Shown here: positions 1-5,122 of the stretch, piece by piece | Layout of the letters: each line of letters begins with the position of its first letter | How positions within the stretch are numbered: position 1 is the first letter of the stretch | Assembly: GCA_030831265.1 (NCBI GenBank) | Contig: JAURLM010000202.1 | Location: 1-5,122, forward strand | DNA from: Chloroflexota bacterium | GTDB taxonomy: Bacteria > Chloroflexota > Dehalococcoidia > Lucifugimonadales > Lucifugimonadaceae | DNA length: 5,122 bases | Reading direction: 5' to 3' | Program-made: the position numbers and the translations under genes | Notes under the pieces: model-generated | What the model was told of the DNA's origin: nothing | Databases searched by the model: none | Seen by the model: the letters and a program-made list of their open reading frames with translations, nothing else

Positions 1-1152
1 CCTTCATATGTTCTTGGTGGCCGCGCTATGGAGATAGTTCCAAACTCGTCGGAACTCGTTAGATTCTTCGAGACCGCGATGGAAGCGTCACCTAACCAGA
101 CTGTGCTCATTGACCGCTATCTCGAAGGGGTTGAGGTTGAAGTTGACGCTGTCTGCGATGGCGAAGAAGTGCTGATTCCTGGAATCATGCAGCACATTGA
201 GCGGGCCGGTGTTCACTCCGGAGACTCAATGGCCGTGTACCCCGCGCAGTCACTCACCGAAGCGGAAGTCAACACGGTTGTCGATTACACACGCCGGATA
301 GGCAAGGCACTGGGTGTCAAAGGCCTGATGAACATCCAGTTCGTCATCACCGGTGGTGGCGCGTACCGTGGCTTTCGGCCGAAGTCTCGTGAAAACGGGA
401 CTGACGCTACTCCGGAGGTTTTCATAATCGAGGTCAACCCGCGATCGTCGCGGACGATACCGTTCATCTCGAAGGTCACGCGTGTACCGATGGTGCGACT
501 GGCCGTTGAAGTCATGCGTGGCAAATCCCTGGCAGAAGCGGCTGCGATGTTTGATCTGAAGCCGGGACTGGCCCCGAAGCGTAAGCTCATCGCCGTTAAA
601 GCACCGGTCTTCTCAATGTCGAAACTCGCTGGAGTCGACACGTTCCTGGGGCCAGAGATGAAATCGACCGGTGAAGTCATGGGCATAGACTTCGATTTCA
701 ACAGTGCTGTTGCGAAGGCACTTATCGCCTCCAGTCTCGATTTGAAGCCACAGAGCAACATCCTGCTGAGCGTGGCAGATCGCGATAAAGCGGATGCTCC
801 GGGGCTGATAAGACAACTTGATGCGGCAGGCTTCAAGCTCTACGCCACCGGTGGAACCGCGGCTATGATCCGCTCCCTGGGAATTGATGTGACCGAGGTT
901 GAGAAGCGGCTCGCTGGCAATGGTCCCACGGTAGTCGACATCATCGAAGATGGAACAGTGTCTGCTGTGGTCAACACTGTGACGGGAGACCGACAGACGT
1001 TGCAGGACGGGTTTCATATCCGGCGAACAGCCGCTGAACGCCGAATCCCTTGTTTCACGTCACTGGATACGGCACGCTGTGCGGTGGAAATCATGCACGG
1101 GCAGGAGTTGACCTACAACATCCGCAGTCTTGCGGAATACCTCGAGGCTTAG
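1..1152 (+). CDS. carB: Carbamoyl-phosphate synthase large subunit, C-terminal part (5' end outside window)
   Basis: Cytoplasmic enzyme that makes carbamoyl phosphate from bicarbonate, ATP and glutamine-derived ammonia for pyrimidine and arginine synthesis. The 383 codons present match roughly E. coli CarB residue 716 to the end (from memory of that protein, about 1073 aa). The fragment opens with PSYVLGGRAM, part of the second ATP-grasp (carbamate kinase) domain. It then shows HIERAGVHSGDS, NIQF with the metal-binding Gln, and IIEVNPRSSRT with the metal-binding Glu and Asn. From about fragment residue 254 comes the MGS-like allosteric domain (LLSVADRDK, YATGGTAAM, VVNTVTGD), where nucleotide effectors bind in relatives. 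It ends normally with TAG. About 19 extra residues lie between the conserved Gln and Glu compared with E. coli. The frame is open at base 1, so the real start is upstream; the internal ATG at 28 is not the start. The next gene converges 15 bp away. Confidence 0.97.
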   Translation, partial: PSYVLGGRAMEIVPNSSELVRFFETAMEASPNQTVLIDRYLEGVEVEVDAVCDGEEVLIPGIMQHIERAGVHSGDSMAVYPAQSLTEAEVNTVVDYTRRIGKALGVKGLMNIQFVITGGGAYRGFRPKSRENGTDATPEVFIIEVNPRSSRTIPFISKVTRVPMVRLAVEVMRGKSLAEAAAMFDLKPGLAPKRKLIAVKAPVFSMSKLAGVDTFLGPEMKSTGEVMGIDFDFNSAVAKALIASSLDLKPQSNILLSVADRDKADAPGLIRQLDAAGFKLYATGGTAAMIRSLGIDVTEVEKRLAGNGPTVVDIIEDGTVSAVVNTVTGDRQTLQDGFHIRRTAAERRIPCFTSLDTARCAVEIMHGQELTYNIRSLAEYLEA

Positions 1153-1167
1153 GCCAGCGGCGGCGCA

Positions 1168-1935
1168 TCACGTAGGCTTCTGCATCACAAGTAGCTGACG
1201 ATGCTCGTTGGTCACGATACCGTTCGGTGTTGTGAGCCTGTCGAGTATCTCCAAAACGGTTTCTGCATCGCTCTCTATGTTGAAGTCCTGCGGGACAGGG
1301 ACCATCTGTAACCAGTAGATCAGTGATTCGGCGTCTGCGAACACGTACGGTACGTCGTACTCATCGCTGCGCAGGGTTCTGTATCCAAGGGTGTCCAGCG
1401 TAGTGAACGTATTTGGAAGCAGCATCTCATCAGGCCAAGGAGGAAGTGGCCAGCGCGCTTCATTGAATGCAGCGATGATGGCTCGAGTGTTCTCCGGACC
1501 AACCTGCTGCGTGATGAAGTAGCCACCTGGAGCCAGCAGCCGGTCGATCTCTGCGGGGAAGAGCGGTGCCTGTCGATTCAGCACAACCTGGAAAGCTGCA
1601 TCCGGGGCGGGAACCTTATGCGAAGATGCGCGAGTGAAGTGGATACGCGTTCTCAGCATTATCGGCAAAGATAGGCGTGCTTCGTCTATACGCTCTTTGG
1701 ATATGTCCACGCCTATCCCGCGTGTGAATCCGTTTGCCAACTGAGCCAGCAGCTTACCGTTTCCGCAACCCATATCCAGTATCACCTCGAGACCACTCAG
1801 GTACTCTGCGATCACTTCTGTGAGTTGCCACGGAACTGGCGCTCGCCGTGTTTTTACTCCAAGTAAATCCCAGCCGCGCCACGTGCTGGTTGCGGCTGCA
1901 ATAGCTTTCACTCGGTCTATTGAGAGTGATTTCAT
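1168..1935 (-). CDS. Class I SAM-dependent methyltransferase, substrate unknown
   Basis: Predicted soluble 255-residue methyltransferase. The SAM-binding Rossmann core is clear: motif I is ILDMGCGNGK (residues 52-61), followed by an acidic residue at the end of strand 2 (GVDIS, Asp77). A motif IV-like strand is FQVVLNRQA (115-123). The later strand/turn LLAPGGYFITQQVG (133-146) is typical of small-molecule or unspecific methyltransferases in which an LxPGG turn precedes a strand. An N-terminal stretch of about 45 residues, rich in Trp and basic residues, precedes the core. About 110 residues follow it and would carry substrate specificity. I recognise the fold but not the substrate. The NRQ...ITQQVG signature resembles an uncharacterised methyltransferase group, so no symbol is given. 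Start: the ATG at 1935 is the first plausible start in frame, but it has no clear Shine-Dalgarno sequence. The gene converges on carB and diverges from the dehydrogenase gene. Confidence 0.88.
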   Translation of the reverse strand: MKSLSIDRVKAIAAATSTWRGWDLLGVKTRRAPVPWQLTEVIAEYLSGLEVILDMGCGNGKLLAQLANGFTRGIGVDISKERIDEARLSLPIMLRTRIHFTRASSHKVPAPDAAFQVVLNRQAPLFPAEIDRLLAPGGYFITQQVGPENTRAIIAAFNEARWPLPPWPDEMLLPNTFTTLDTLGYRTLRSDEYDVPYVFADAESLIYWLQMVPVPQDFNIESDAETVLEILDRLTTPNGIVTNEHRQLLVMQKPT

Positions 1936-2015
1936 GGATGCAACAATACCTGCAGCTTTTATGGGAGTAGAATTCCGCCCGATTGTCCCACTTCAACGTA
2001 TCTAAGGAGCTTCGG
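1936..2015. promoter_or_regulatory. Divergent intergenic region, methyltransferase / dehydrogenase
   Basis: This 80-bp gap between two divergent starts must carry the 5' ends of both transcripts. A possible -10 element for the dehydrogenase is TAGAAT at 1968-1973, but I see no convincing -35 at the expected distance. Nothing clear is visible for the methyltransferase direction. No strong palindrome was found. The call rests on gene orientation more than on motifs. Confidence 0.35.
2004..2009 (+). promoter_or_regulatory. Ribosome binding site that sets the dehydrogenase start
   Basis: AAGGAG, a near-perfect Shine-Dalgarno sequence, lies 6 nt upstream of the TTG at 2016. This selects TTG 2016 over the upstream in-frame TTG at 1983, which lacks such a site and would place this element inside the coding sequence. 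Confidence 0.8.
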
Positions 2016-2828
2016 TTGTCTCACCCACTGTTCAGTCTTGCAGGGAAGGTAGCGATGGTGTCCGGCGCTGCCAGCGGTATGGGCCGCCAGATGTCACTCG
2101 GCTTTGCTGAAGCGGGGGCGGATGTGATGCTGCTCGATATCAACGTCGCCGGAGCGGAGAAAACCGCGTCAGAGATCAAGGCGTTGGGAAGGCGTGCTAT
2201 CGCGGTTAACTGCAACGTTTCAGACATCGCACAGATTCGTAAGACTTTCGAGCTACTGGACAGGGAATTTGGCCGTATCGATGTGCTGGGAAACGTTGCG
2301 GGCGAAGGGAAGGTTGGTGCGCCGGAGGATATGCCGGTTGAGGTGGTGCAGGAGGTTTTCCAGAACCTGGTCTTTGGCAGGTTCGCTATGTGCCAGGAAG
2401 CCGGTCGCCGGATGCTTAAGCAGGGCAAAGGCAGCATCATCAACTTTGGCTCGATAGGCGGTTGGAACTCTCTTGGTCGAGGGCACATGCCGTACGGGAT
2501 GTCGATGGCCGCCGTGATTCACATGACAAAAGAGTTGAGTACCCAGTGGGCTGCCCGTGGCGTGAGAGTGAACTGCATATTGCCAGCACAGGTGATGAAT
2601 GCAGGGCTGGCCGCCCGTATTGAATCGACGCCAGAGGTGCTGAACACATTCATTGGCGGGATTCCAATGCACCGGTTGGGACAACCTGAAGAGATAAAAG
2701 GCCCTGCGATTTTCCTTGCGTCCGACGCTTCATCTTTTGTGACAGGTATGGCACTTCCGATGGACGGAGGCAACCTCGCCATGAATGCCGGTGGCACATA
2801 CCCGGGAAGCCCGCGAGTAAGTGGATGA
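2016..2828 (+). CDS. Short-chain dehydrogenase/reductase (SDR) with Met in place of catalytic Lys
   Basis: 270-residue classical-type SDR, predicted NAD-dependent and cytoplasmic; the substrate is unknown. Rossmann fold: the cofactor loop GAASGMG is at residues 17-23. Asp41 in LLDIN ends strand 2, which in this family favours NAD over NADP. CNVSD (66-70) is the adenine-contact Asp region, and GNVAG (92-96) replaces the usual NNAG. Of the catalytic tetrad, Asn117, Ser146 (FGSIGG) and Tyr160 are present. The Lys four residues after Tyr is Met164 (YGMSM, codon ATG at 2505-2507). RVNCILPAQ (184-192) replaces the usual PG turn, and the C-terminal GxxxxxDGG element is GMALPMDGG (244-252). Length is normal and there is no frameshift, so it reads as a maintained gene. 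It starts at TTG 2016, set by the AAGGAG site. Its activity may differ from standard SDR chemistry, or the lysine role may be filled in another way. Confidence 0.93.
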   Translation: MSHPLFSLAGKVAMVSGAASGMGRQMSLGFAEAGADVMLLDINVAGAEKTASEIKALGRRAIAVNCNVSDIAQIRKTFELLDREFGRIDVLGNVAGEGKVGAPEDMPVEVVQEVFQNLVFGRFAMCQEAGRRMLKQGKGSIINFGSIGGWNSLGRGHMPYGMSMAAVIHMTKELSTQWAARGVRVNCILPAQVMNAGLAARIESTPEVLNTFIGGIPMHRLGQPEEIKGPAIFLASDASSFVTGMALPMDGGNLAMNAGGTYPGSPRVSG

Positions 2829-2837
2829 ACTGTTGAA

Positions 2838-2878
2838 CCGGGCGGGACTGGTCGGGGGCATTGATTCGTCCCGCCCGG
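2838..2878. terminator. Strong hairpin between convergent genes, no U-tract
   Basis: The arms CCGGGCGGGAC (2838-2848) and GTCCCGCCCGG (2868-2878) pair perfectly over 11 bp, nearly all G-C, with a 19-nt loop. It starts 9 bp after the dehydrogenase stop and lies 54 bp beyond the FtsZ-like stop, so it could serve both transcripts. Neither side is followed by a T-run, so it is not a textbook intrinsic terminator. It may act as an RNA 3' stabiliser or a hairpin-only terminator. Confidence 0.6.
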
Positions 2879-2932
2879 CAATATCTGCGCGCATCAAGCG
2901 GTGTCCGGCCACCTGTTGGCGCATGGCTTCGG

Positions 2933-3994
2933 CTATATGAATGCTGCCATTCGCTGACGATTCTTCATTTCAGTCGACCGATTCAAGACTTCATCGAAGA
3001 TCAATCGTCGCCTGGATTCACGGATCGTTCCCAGCACGGAAACCCTTACTTTCCCGCGCAGCATGGATCTCTTCTGGTGACGCGTGACGATATCGACCTG
3101 GCTACCTGCCAGCGCTTCCAGGTTTATTGTCATCTCCGTTACATCGACAACAGATAGCTCTGTCGCTGACTCGACGAAGAGGAACGCTCGGTCAAGTTGA
3201 CCGCGGTGTATGCCCTGTTTGGCAAAGTCACCAATGCAATCGCCCAGTGCCTGCTGTGGTGCTAGTGAGCCGACGGATTGGCTGCTCGCGTAAACGGCGC
3301 GTTGCCCGTTACTTAACACTGAATGAACATCGAAAGATGAAACGCAAGGTTGTGCGCTGTCCGTGCGAGTGACGATTGAGCTGAGCAGAGCCACGAACCC
3401 ACTCGCGTATCGTCGGTCGTGTTCCAGGGAAACTGCCAGCGCAGTAGTGGCAGATGAGGTATTTACTGGCACTTCCAACACAGCGTCACATGTGGAGCGC
3501 AGATTGGTGATGGTGTCTGCCGCGCAGAGGTGCGCTGACGTTCGCTCGAACTCGAATGGCATGAACACCACAGCTAGGACACGCGCCCCTGACTCTCGAG
3601 CCACATCAGCGATGATGGGTGCTGCTGACGAACCGGTGACCCCTCTCGCCCCGGCCATGATCACCACGTACTGCGCACCGAGCACCATTTCCTTGATGGC
3701 ACTGCGGCTGTCTTTCGTTGCCTGTCGGACAGCCGGAGCATCGCTTCCCGAACCGAATCCACGGAAGCTCGCTGCCCCAAGCAACAGACTGCGGTTGCAG
3801 GTTGAACGATCAAGACTGGCCGAATCGGTATCGATGCAGAACACGGCAGTCGAAGAACTTCGGTTCTGTTCCGTAGCAATCAGTGTGGCGGCACGACAGC
3901 CGGCGTCACCAATACCAATAACCCGAATCGGGGCAGTGGCTGATATCGAGTTTTTCGAGGTGATCAGTTCATCCTGTAACAGTTCCGCAATCAT
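2933..3994 (-). CDS. Divergent FtsZ/tubulin-superfamily protein (FtsZ paralogue)
   Basis: 353-residue protein that follows the FtsZ plan from end to end but is not a standard division FtsZ. After a 22-residue leader comes IRVIGIGDAGCRA (23-35), matching the T1 GVGGGGGNA loop. FCIDTDSASL (52-61) matches FtsZ AVNTDAQAL, and RGFGSGSDAPAVR (78-90) matches RGLGAGANPEVGR. AGARGVTGSSAAPIIA (114-129) matches the tubulin signature AGMGGGTGTGAAP, but GGGTGTG has become RGVTGSS. MPFEFE (145-150) matches KPFxFE. The T7-like segment (217-228) keeps one of two acidic residues. FtsZ C-terminal-domain-like strands follow (AFLFVES, GKVRVSVLGTI). A basic tail of about 30 residues ends the protein; the long linker and conserved FtsZ C-terminal peptide are absent. 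Start: the ATG at 3994 has a weak purine-rich site (AAGAGAAAG) upstream; an upstream in-frame TTG would add an implausible Cys/Phe-rich leader. Inferred role: an accessory or regulatory filament protein, or a non-GTPase. Confidence 0.85.
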   Translation of the reverse strand: MIAELLQDELITSKNSISATAPIRVIGIGDAGCRAATLIATEQNRSSSTAVFCIDTDSASLDRSTCNRSLLLGAASFRGFGSGSDAPAVRQATKDSRSAIKEMVLGAQYVVIMAGARGVTGSSAAPIIADVARESGARVLAVVFMPFEFERTSAHLCAADTITNLRSTCDAVLEVPVNTSSATTALAVSLEHDRRYASGFVALLSSIVTRTDSAQPCVSSFDVHSVLSNGQRAVYASSQSVGSLAPQQALGDCIGDFAKQGIHRGQLDRAFLFVESATELSVVDVTEMTINLEALAGSQVDIVTRHQKRSMLRGKVRVSVLGTIRESRRRLIFDEVLNRSTEMKNRQRMAAFI

Positions 3995-4105
3995 CGCTTT
4001 CTCTTTTCTGCCGTAAGCTCGGCCCGCAAAAAATGGGAAACATCTGTTCTGTTCGTGGAAAAATAGCACGTGCGTTCTGAAAAAGCATAGAAATCTGGCA
4101 CAGAA

Positions 4106-4137
4106 TTCGCACAATTGTTCGCATTTGCATTTGCGAA
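4106..4137. repeat. Operator-like TTCGCA/TGCGAA repeat cluster
   Basis: TTCGCA occurs at 4106-4111 and again at 4118-4123, starts 12 bp apart. Its inverse, TGCGAA, is at 4132-4137, so the last two form a 6-bp inverted repeat around the 8-nt spacer TTTGCATT. Direct plus inverted half-sites upstream of a start suggest a transcription-factor site, with the regulator unknown. If the nuclease-like gene began at TTG 4115, this element would be coding and give an odd Phe-Ala-Phe-Ala leader, which favours a downstream start. Confidence 0.4.
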
Positions 4138-4158
4138 AATCCGGCTGAACGCTGATCT

Positions 4159-4163
4159 GAGGG
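4159..4163 (+). promoter_or_regulatory. Ribosome binding site favouring TTG 4172
   Basis: GAGGG lies 8 nt before the TTG at 4172. The competing in-frame TTG at 4115 has no purine-rich site ahead of it. No in-frame ATG or GTG occurs before the catalytic motif of the nuclease, so a TTG start is likely. Confidence 0.55.
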
Positions 4164-4171
4164 ATGAAGAG

Positions 4172-4849
4172 TTGAATGGATCGCTGAAGTTTAAGAATGA
4201 GACCGAGTTGACCTACGACCTGAAGTGGGCAGCATGGAAATGGCTGTATTCAGAGGCCGGGTGCAGAGTGATTGGTTTTGAGGTCAGGTTGGAAGGGCCC
4301 GGCGGACGTATTGCAGATGTCGTTGGGGTAGACGGTAAGAACCGTGTTTACATAGTCGAGGTCAAATCATCTCGATCTGACCTGATGAAAGACAACCGAA
4401 CCAGGCGAGACCGGGAGAGACTGTCAGAAGATATTCGCGGTCTTGAGGATGCAGCCAGATTCGCCCGGGAACTGGCATTGGTTGCCAGTGATACCGGGAG
4501 TGCAGCCTCGCTGCTTGCCAGGGAGTCTCAGAACACTGCTAGCGCGAAGGTCAAAGCAGCGGAGCGCAGACTAGTAAGCTTCAGCATCAAATTTCATGAT
4601 GCTGCGTATCTCAGGGCGGCGGACTTTCACTACCTGATGGCTCCACATGGCCTGGTGTGGCCGAGCGAGTTACCGCCGTTCTGGGGTCTTTTGAACGGAC
4701 GTGGTGAGCAGCTTGTTCCTGCACCACCGAAGCAGGTGCGAAGAGTGACACCACACGTGTTGCGCGCAATTGGAAAAGCGAACACGCGTGACCTTATGAA
4801 AGCGTGTCATCCGGAGCCTCCTGTATCTAAAAAGGCTCCGGCTGAATGA
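4172..4849 (+). CDS. PD-(D/E)XK nuclease-like protein, MmcB-type
   Basis: About 225 residues from TTG 4172, or 244 from TTG 4115. The N-terminal half has the PD-(D/E)XK core: a first helix containing Glu12 (ETELTYDLKWAAWKWL, 10-25), then strand FEVRLEG, GRIADVVGVD with Asp49, a turn, and YIVEVKSS with Glu63 and Lys65. The D...ExK spacing and the IVEVKSS strand resemble MmcB-like DNA-repair proteins and related restriction-type nucleases; I assign the fold, not a proven function. A highly charged, probably helical insert (about 73-133) follows. The fold then resumes with DFHYLMAPHGLVWPSELPPFWGLL (151-174), the strand-plus-'P.GL..P.ELP..WGLL' end seen in such proteins. A Pro- and Lys-rich tail closes it. 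No membrane segment or signal peptide is seen. Likely role: DNA cleavage or binding in repair. It is divergent from the FtsZ-like gene and converges on the glycine-rich gene 9 bp away. Confidence 0.75.
   Translation: MNGSLKFKNETELTYDLKWAAWKWLYSEAGCRVIGFEVRLEGPGGRIADVVGVDGKNRVYIVEVKSSRSDLMKDNRTRRDRERLSEDIRGLEDAARFARELALVASDTGSAASLLARESQNTASAKVKAAERRLVSFSIKFHDAAYLRAADFHYLMAPHGLVWPSELPPFWGLLNGRGEQLVPAPPKQVRRVTPHVLRAIGKANTRDLMKACHPEPPVSKKAPAE
4811..4841. repeat. 9-bp inverted repeat overlapping the nuclease-like gene's 3' end
   Basis: CCGGAGCCT (4811-4819) pairs perfectly with AGGCTCCGG (4833-4841) across a 13-nt loop. It lies inside the last codons of the nuclease-like gene and just beyond the stop of the convergent glycine-rich gene. 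It could therefore form the 3' hairpin of either transcript. No T-run follows on either strand, so a terminator role is only possible. Confidence 0.5.
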
Positions 4850-4858
4850 ATTGGCGAT

Positions 4859-5122
4859 TTACGAACCGGAGTAGTTGCTCTCTCCGGACTTGCCCGACTT
4901 GCCGTCTAGTACCCGTCCTGCTCCACCTGAACCGACAGATGTCACGTTGCCACTGAGAGTGGCATCTTCATCATCGGCAACGTCCATGTCGTAGATGGCA
5001 TAACTGTAACCACCATCACCACCCGTACCGGCGGTTCCTGCTCCGGTCGCAACCCAGGAATTTCCACCTGCACCGCCGGAGCTGGCTCCGTTGCCGCCAG
5101 CGGCTCCTGCCAACCCTGCTCC
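4859..5122 (-). CDS. Glycine-rich repeat protein, C-terminal fragment (5' end outside window)
   Basis: 87 codons plus stop are visible, and the frame stays open to the window edge, so the start lies beyond it; the in-frame TTG near 5113 is only an internal Leu codon. About 30% of the residues are Gly, with many Ala, Ser, Thr and Asn. The order is a Gly/Ala/Asn-rich low-complexity stretch, an aromatic and acidic patch (YSYAIYDMDVADDEDATL), more Gly/Ser, and a hydrophilic Lys/Ser/Gly tail ending in NYSGS. Similar Gly-rich segments with a YAIYD-like motif occur, as I recall, in large secreted or surface beta-helix and repeat proteins; that is inference, since the N-terminus, signal peptide and repeat core are not visible. 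It could also be a collagen-like or phage-fibre-like protein. There is no C-terminal LPxTG motif or hydrophobic anchor. Coding is supported by the long open frame and its strongly ordered composition. Confidence 0.65.
   Translation of the reverse strand, partial: GAGLAGAAGGNGASSGGAGGNSWVATGAGTAGTGGDGGYSYAIYDMDVADDEDATLSGNVTSVGSGGAGRVLDGKSGKSGESNYSGS

Larger units (their letters stand above)
3995..4171. promoter_or_regulatory. Divergent intergenic region, FtsZ-like / nuclease-like
   Basis: At 177 bp this is the longest non-coding stretch in the window, and it is AT-rich in its middle (about 4028-4140). It should hold both promoters. It contains an 8-bp palindrome GCACGTGC (4066-4073), an 8-bp palindrome ACAATTGT (4111-4118), and the TTCGCA/TGCGAA repeats listed separately. 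TAGAAA at 4088-4093 is a possible -10 for the rightward gene, but no matching -35 is evident. I see no reliable promoter for the leftward gene. Confidence 0.45.

Noticed and set aside
285..836. Minus-strand open frame of 183 codons inside carB
   Set aside because: It is antisense to unambiguous CarB coding sequence, and its product has no recognisable motif.
1983..2015. Upstream TTG start at 1983 for the dehydrogenase
   Set aside because: It has no ribosome binding site, and the strong AAGGAG at 2004-2009 points to TTG 2016.
2253..2684. Minus-strand open frames overlapping the dehydrogenase
   Set aside because: They are shadow frames opposite a clear SDR with all fold motifs; their translations look random.
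3363..4016. Long plus-strand open frame (217 codons) opposite the FtsZ-like gene
   Set aside because: It is the antisense shadow of the FtsZ-like frame. Its translation shows no fold motifs, while the minus strand carries ordered FtsZ motifs.
3995..4114. Upstream TTG start at 4114 for the FtsZ-like gene
   Set aside because: It would add about 40 Cys/Phe-rich residues with no family match and run through the divergent promoter region; the ATG at 3994 fits the FtsZ domain start.
4111..4118. ACAATTGT considered as the core of a LexA-type damage box
   Set aside because: Flanking bases do not fit the GAAC-N4-GTTC or CTG-N10-CAG patterns; the short palindrome alone is not evidence.
4902..4914. 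Tandem repeat encoding Lys-Ser-Gly near the end of the glycine-rich gene
   Set aside because: Only two imperfect short units are present, explained by the low-complexity protein composition.

Overview
The window is an ordinary-looking stretch of bacterial chromosome with six protein-coding genes and almost no free space. It has no RNA genes, insertion sequences, CRISPR arrays or prophage genes. The taxon cannot be fixed from sequence alone. The style of the CarB and dehydrogenase proteins and the presence of an FtsZ paralogue fit a free-living environmental bacterium. My weak guess is Chloroflexota (SAR202/Dehalococcoidia-like), based on recalled family resemblance and not on a search.

Layout: (1) 1-1152 (+), the C-terminal third of carbamoyl-phosphate synthase large subunit (carB), cut by the window edge. 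(2) 1168-1935 (-), a class I SAM-dependent methyltransferase converging on carB with a 15-bp gap. (3) 2016-2828 (+), a short-chain dehydrogenase/reductase, divergent from the methyltransferase, whose catalytic YxxxK lysine is a methionine. (4) 2933-3994 (-), a divergent FtsZ/tubulin-superfamily protein with degraded GTP-binding and catalytic loops and no FtsZ C-terminal tail. It converges on the dehydrogenase around a strong 11-bp hairpin. (5) 4172-4849 (+), a PD-(D/E)XK nuclease-like protein of MmcB type, divergent from the FtsZ-like gene across a 177-bp intergenic region that carries an operator-like inverted repeat. (6) 4859-5122 (-), the C-terminal end of a glycine-rich repeat protein that runs off the right edge.

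Gene directions alternate throughout (+ - + - + -), so there is no multi-gene operon here and little operon evidence for shared function. The only pair likely to share a control region and to be worth testing as a unit is the FtsZ-like protein and the divergent nuclease-like protein. The FtsZ-like protein is the most notable item: the whole two-domain FtsZ fold can be followed along the sequence, yet the tubulin signature and the T7 synergy loop are both altered.
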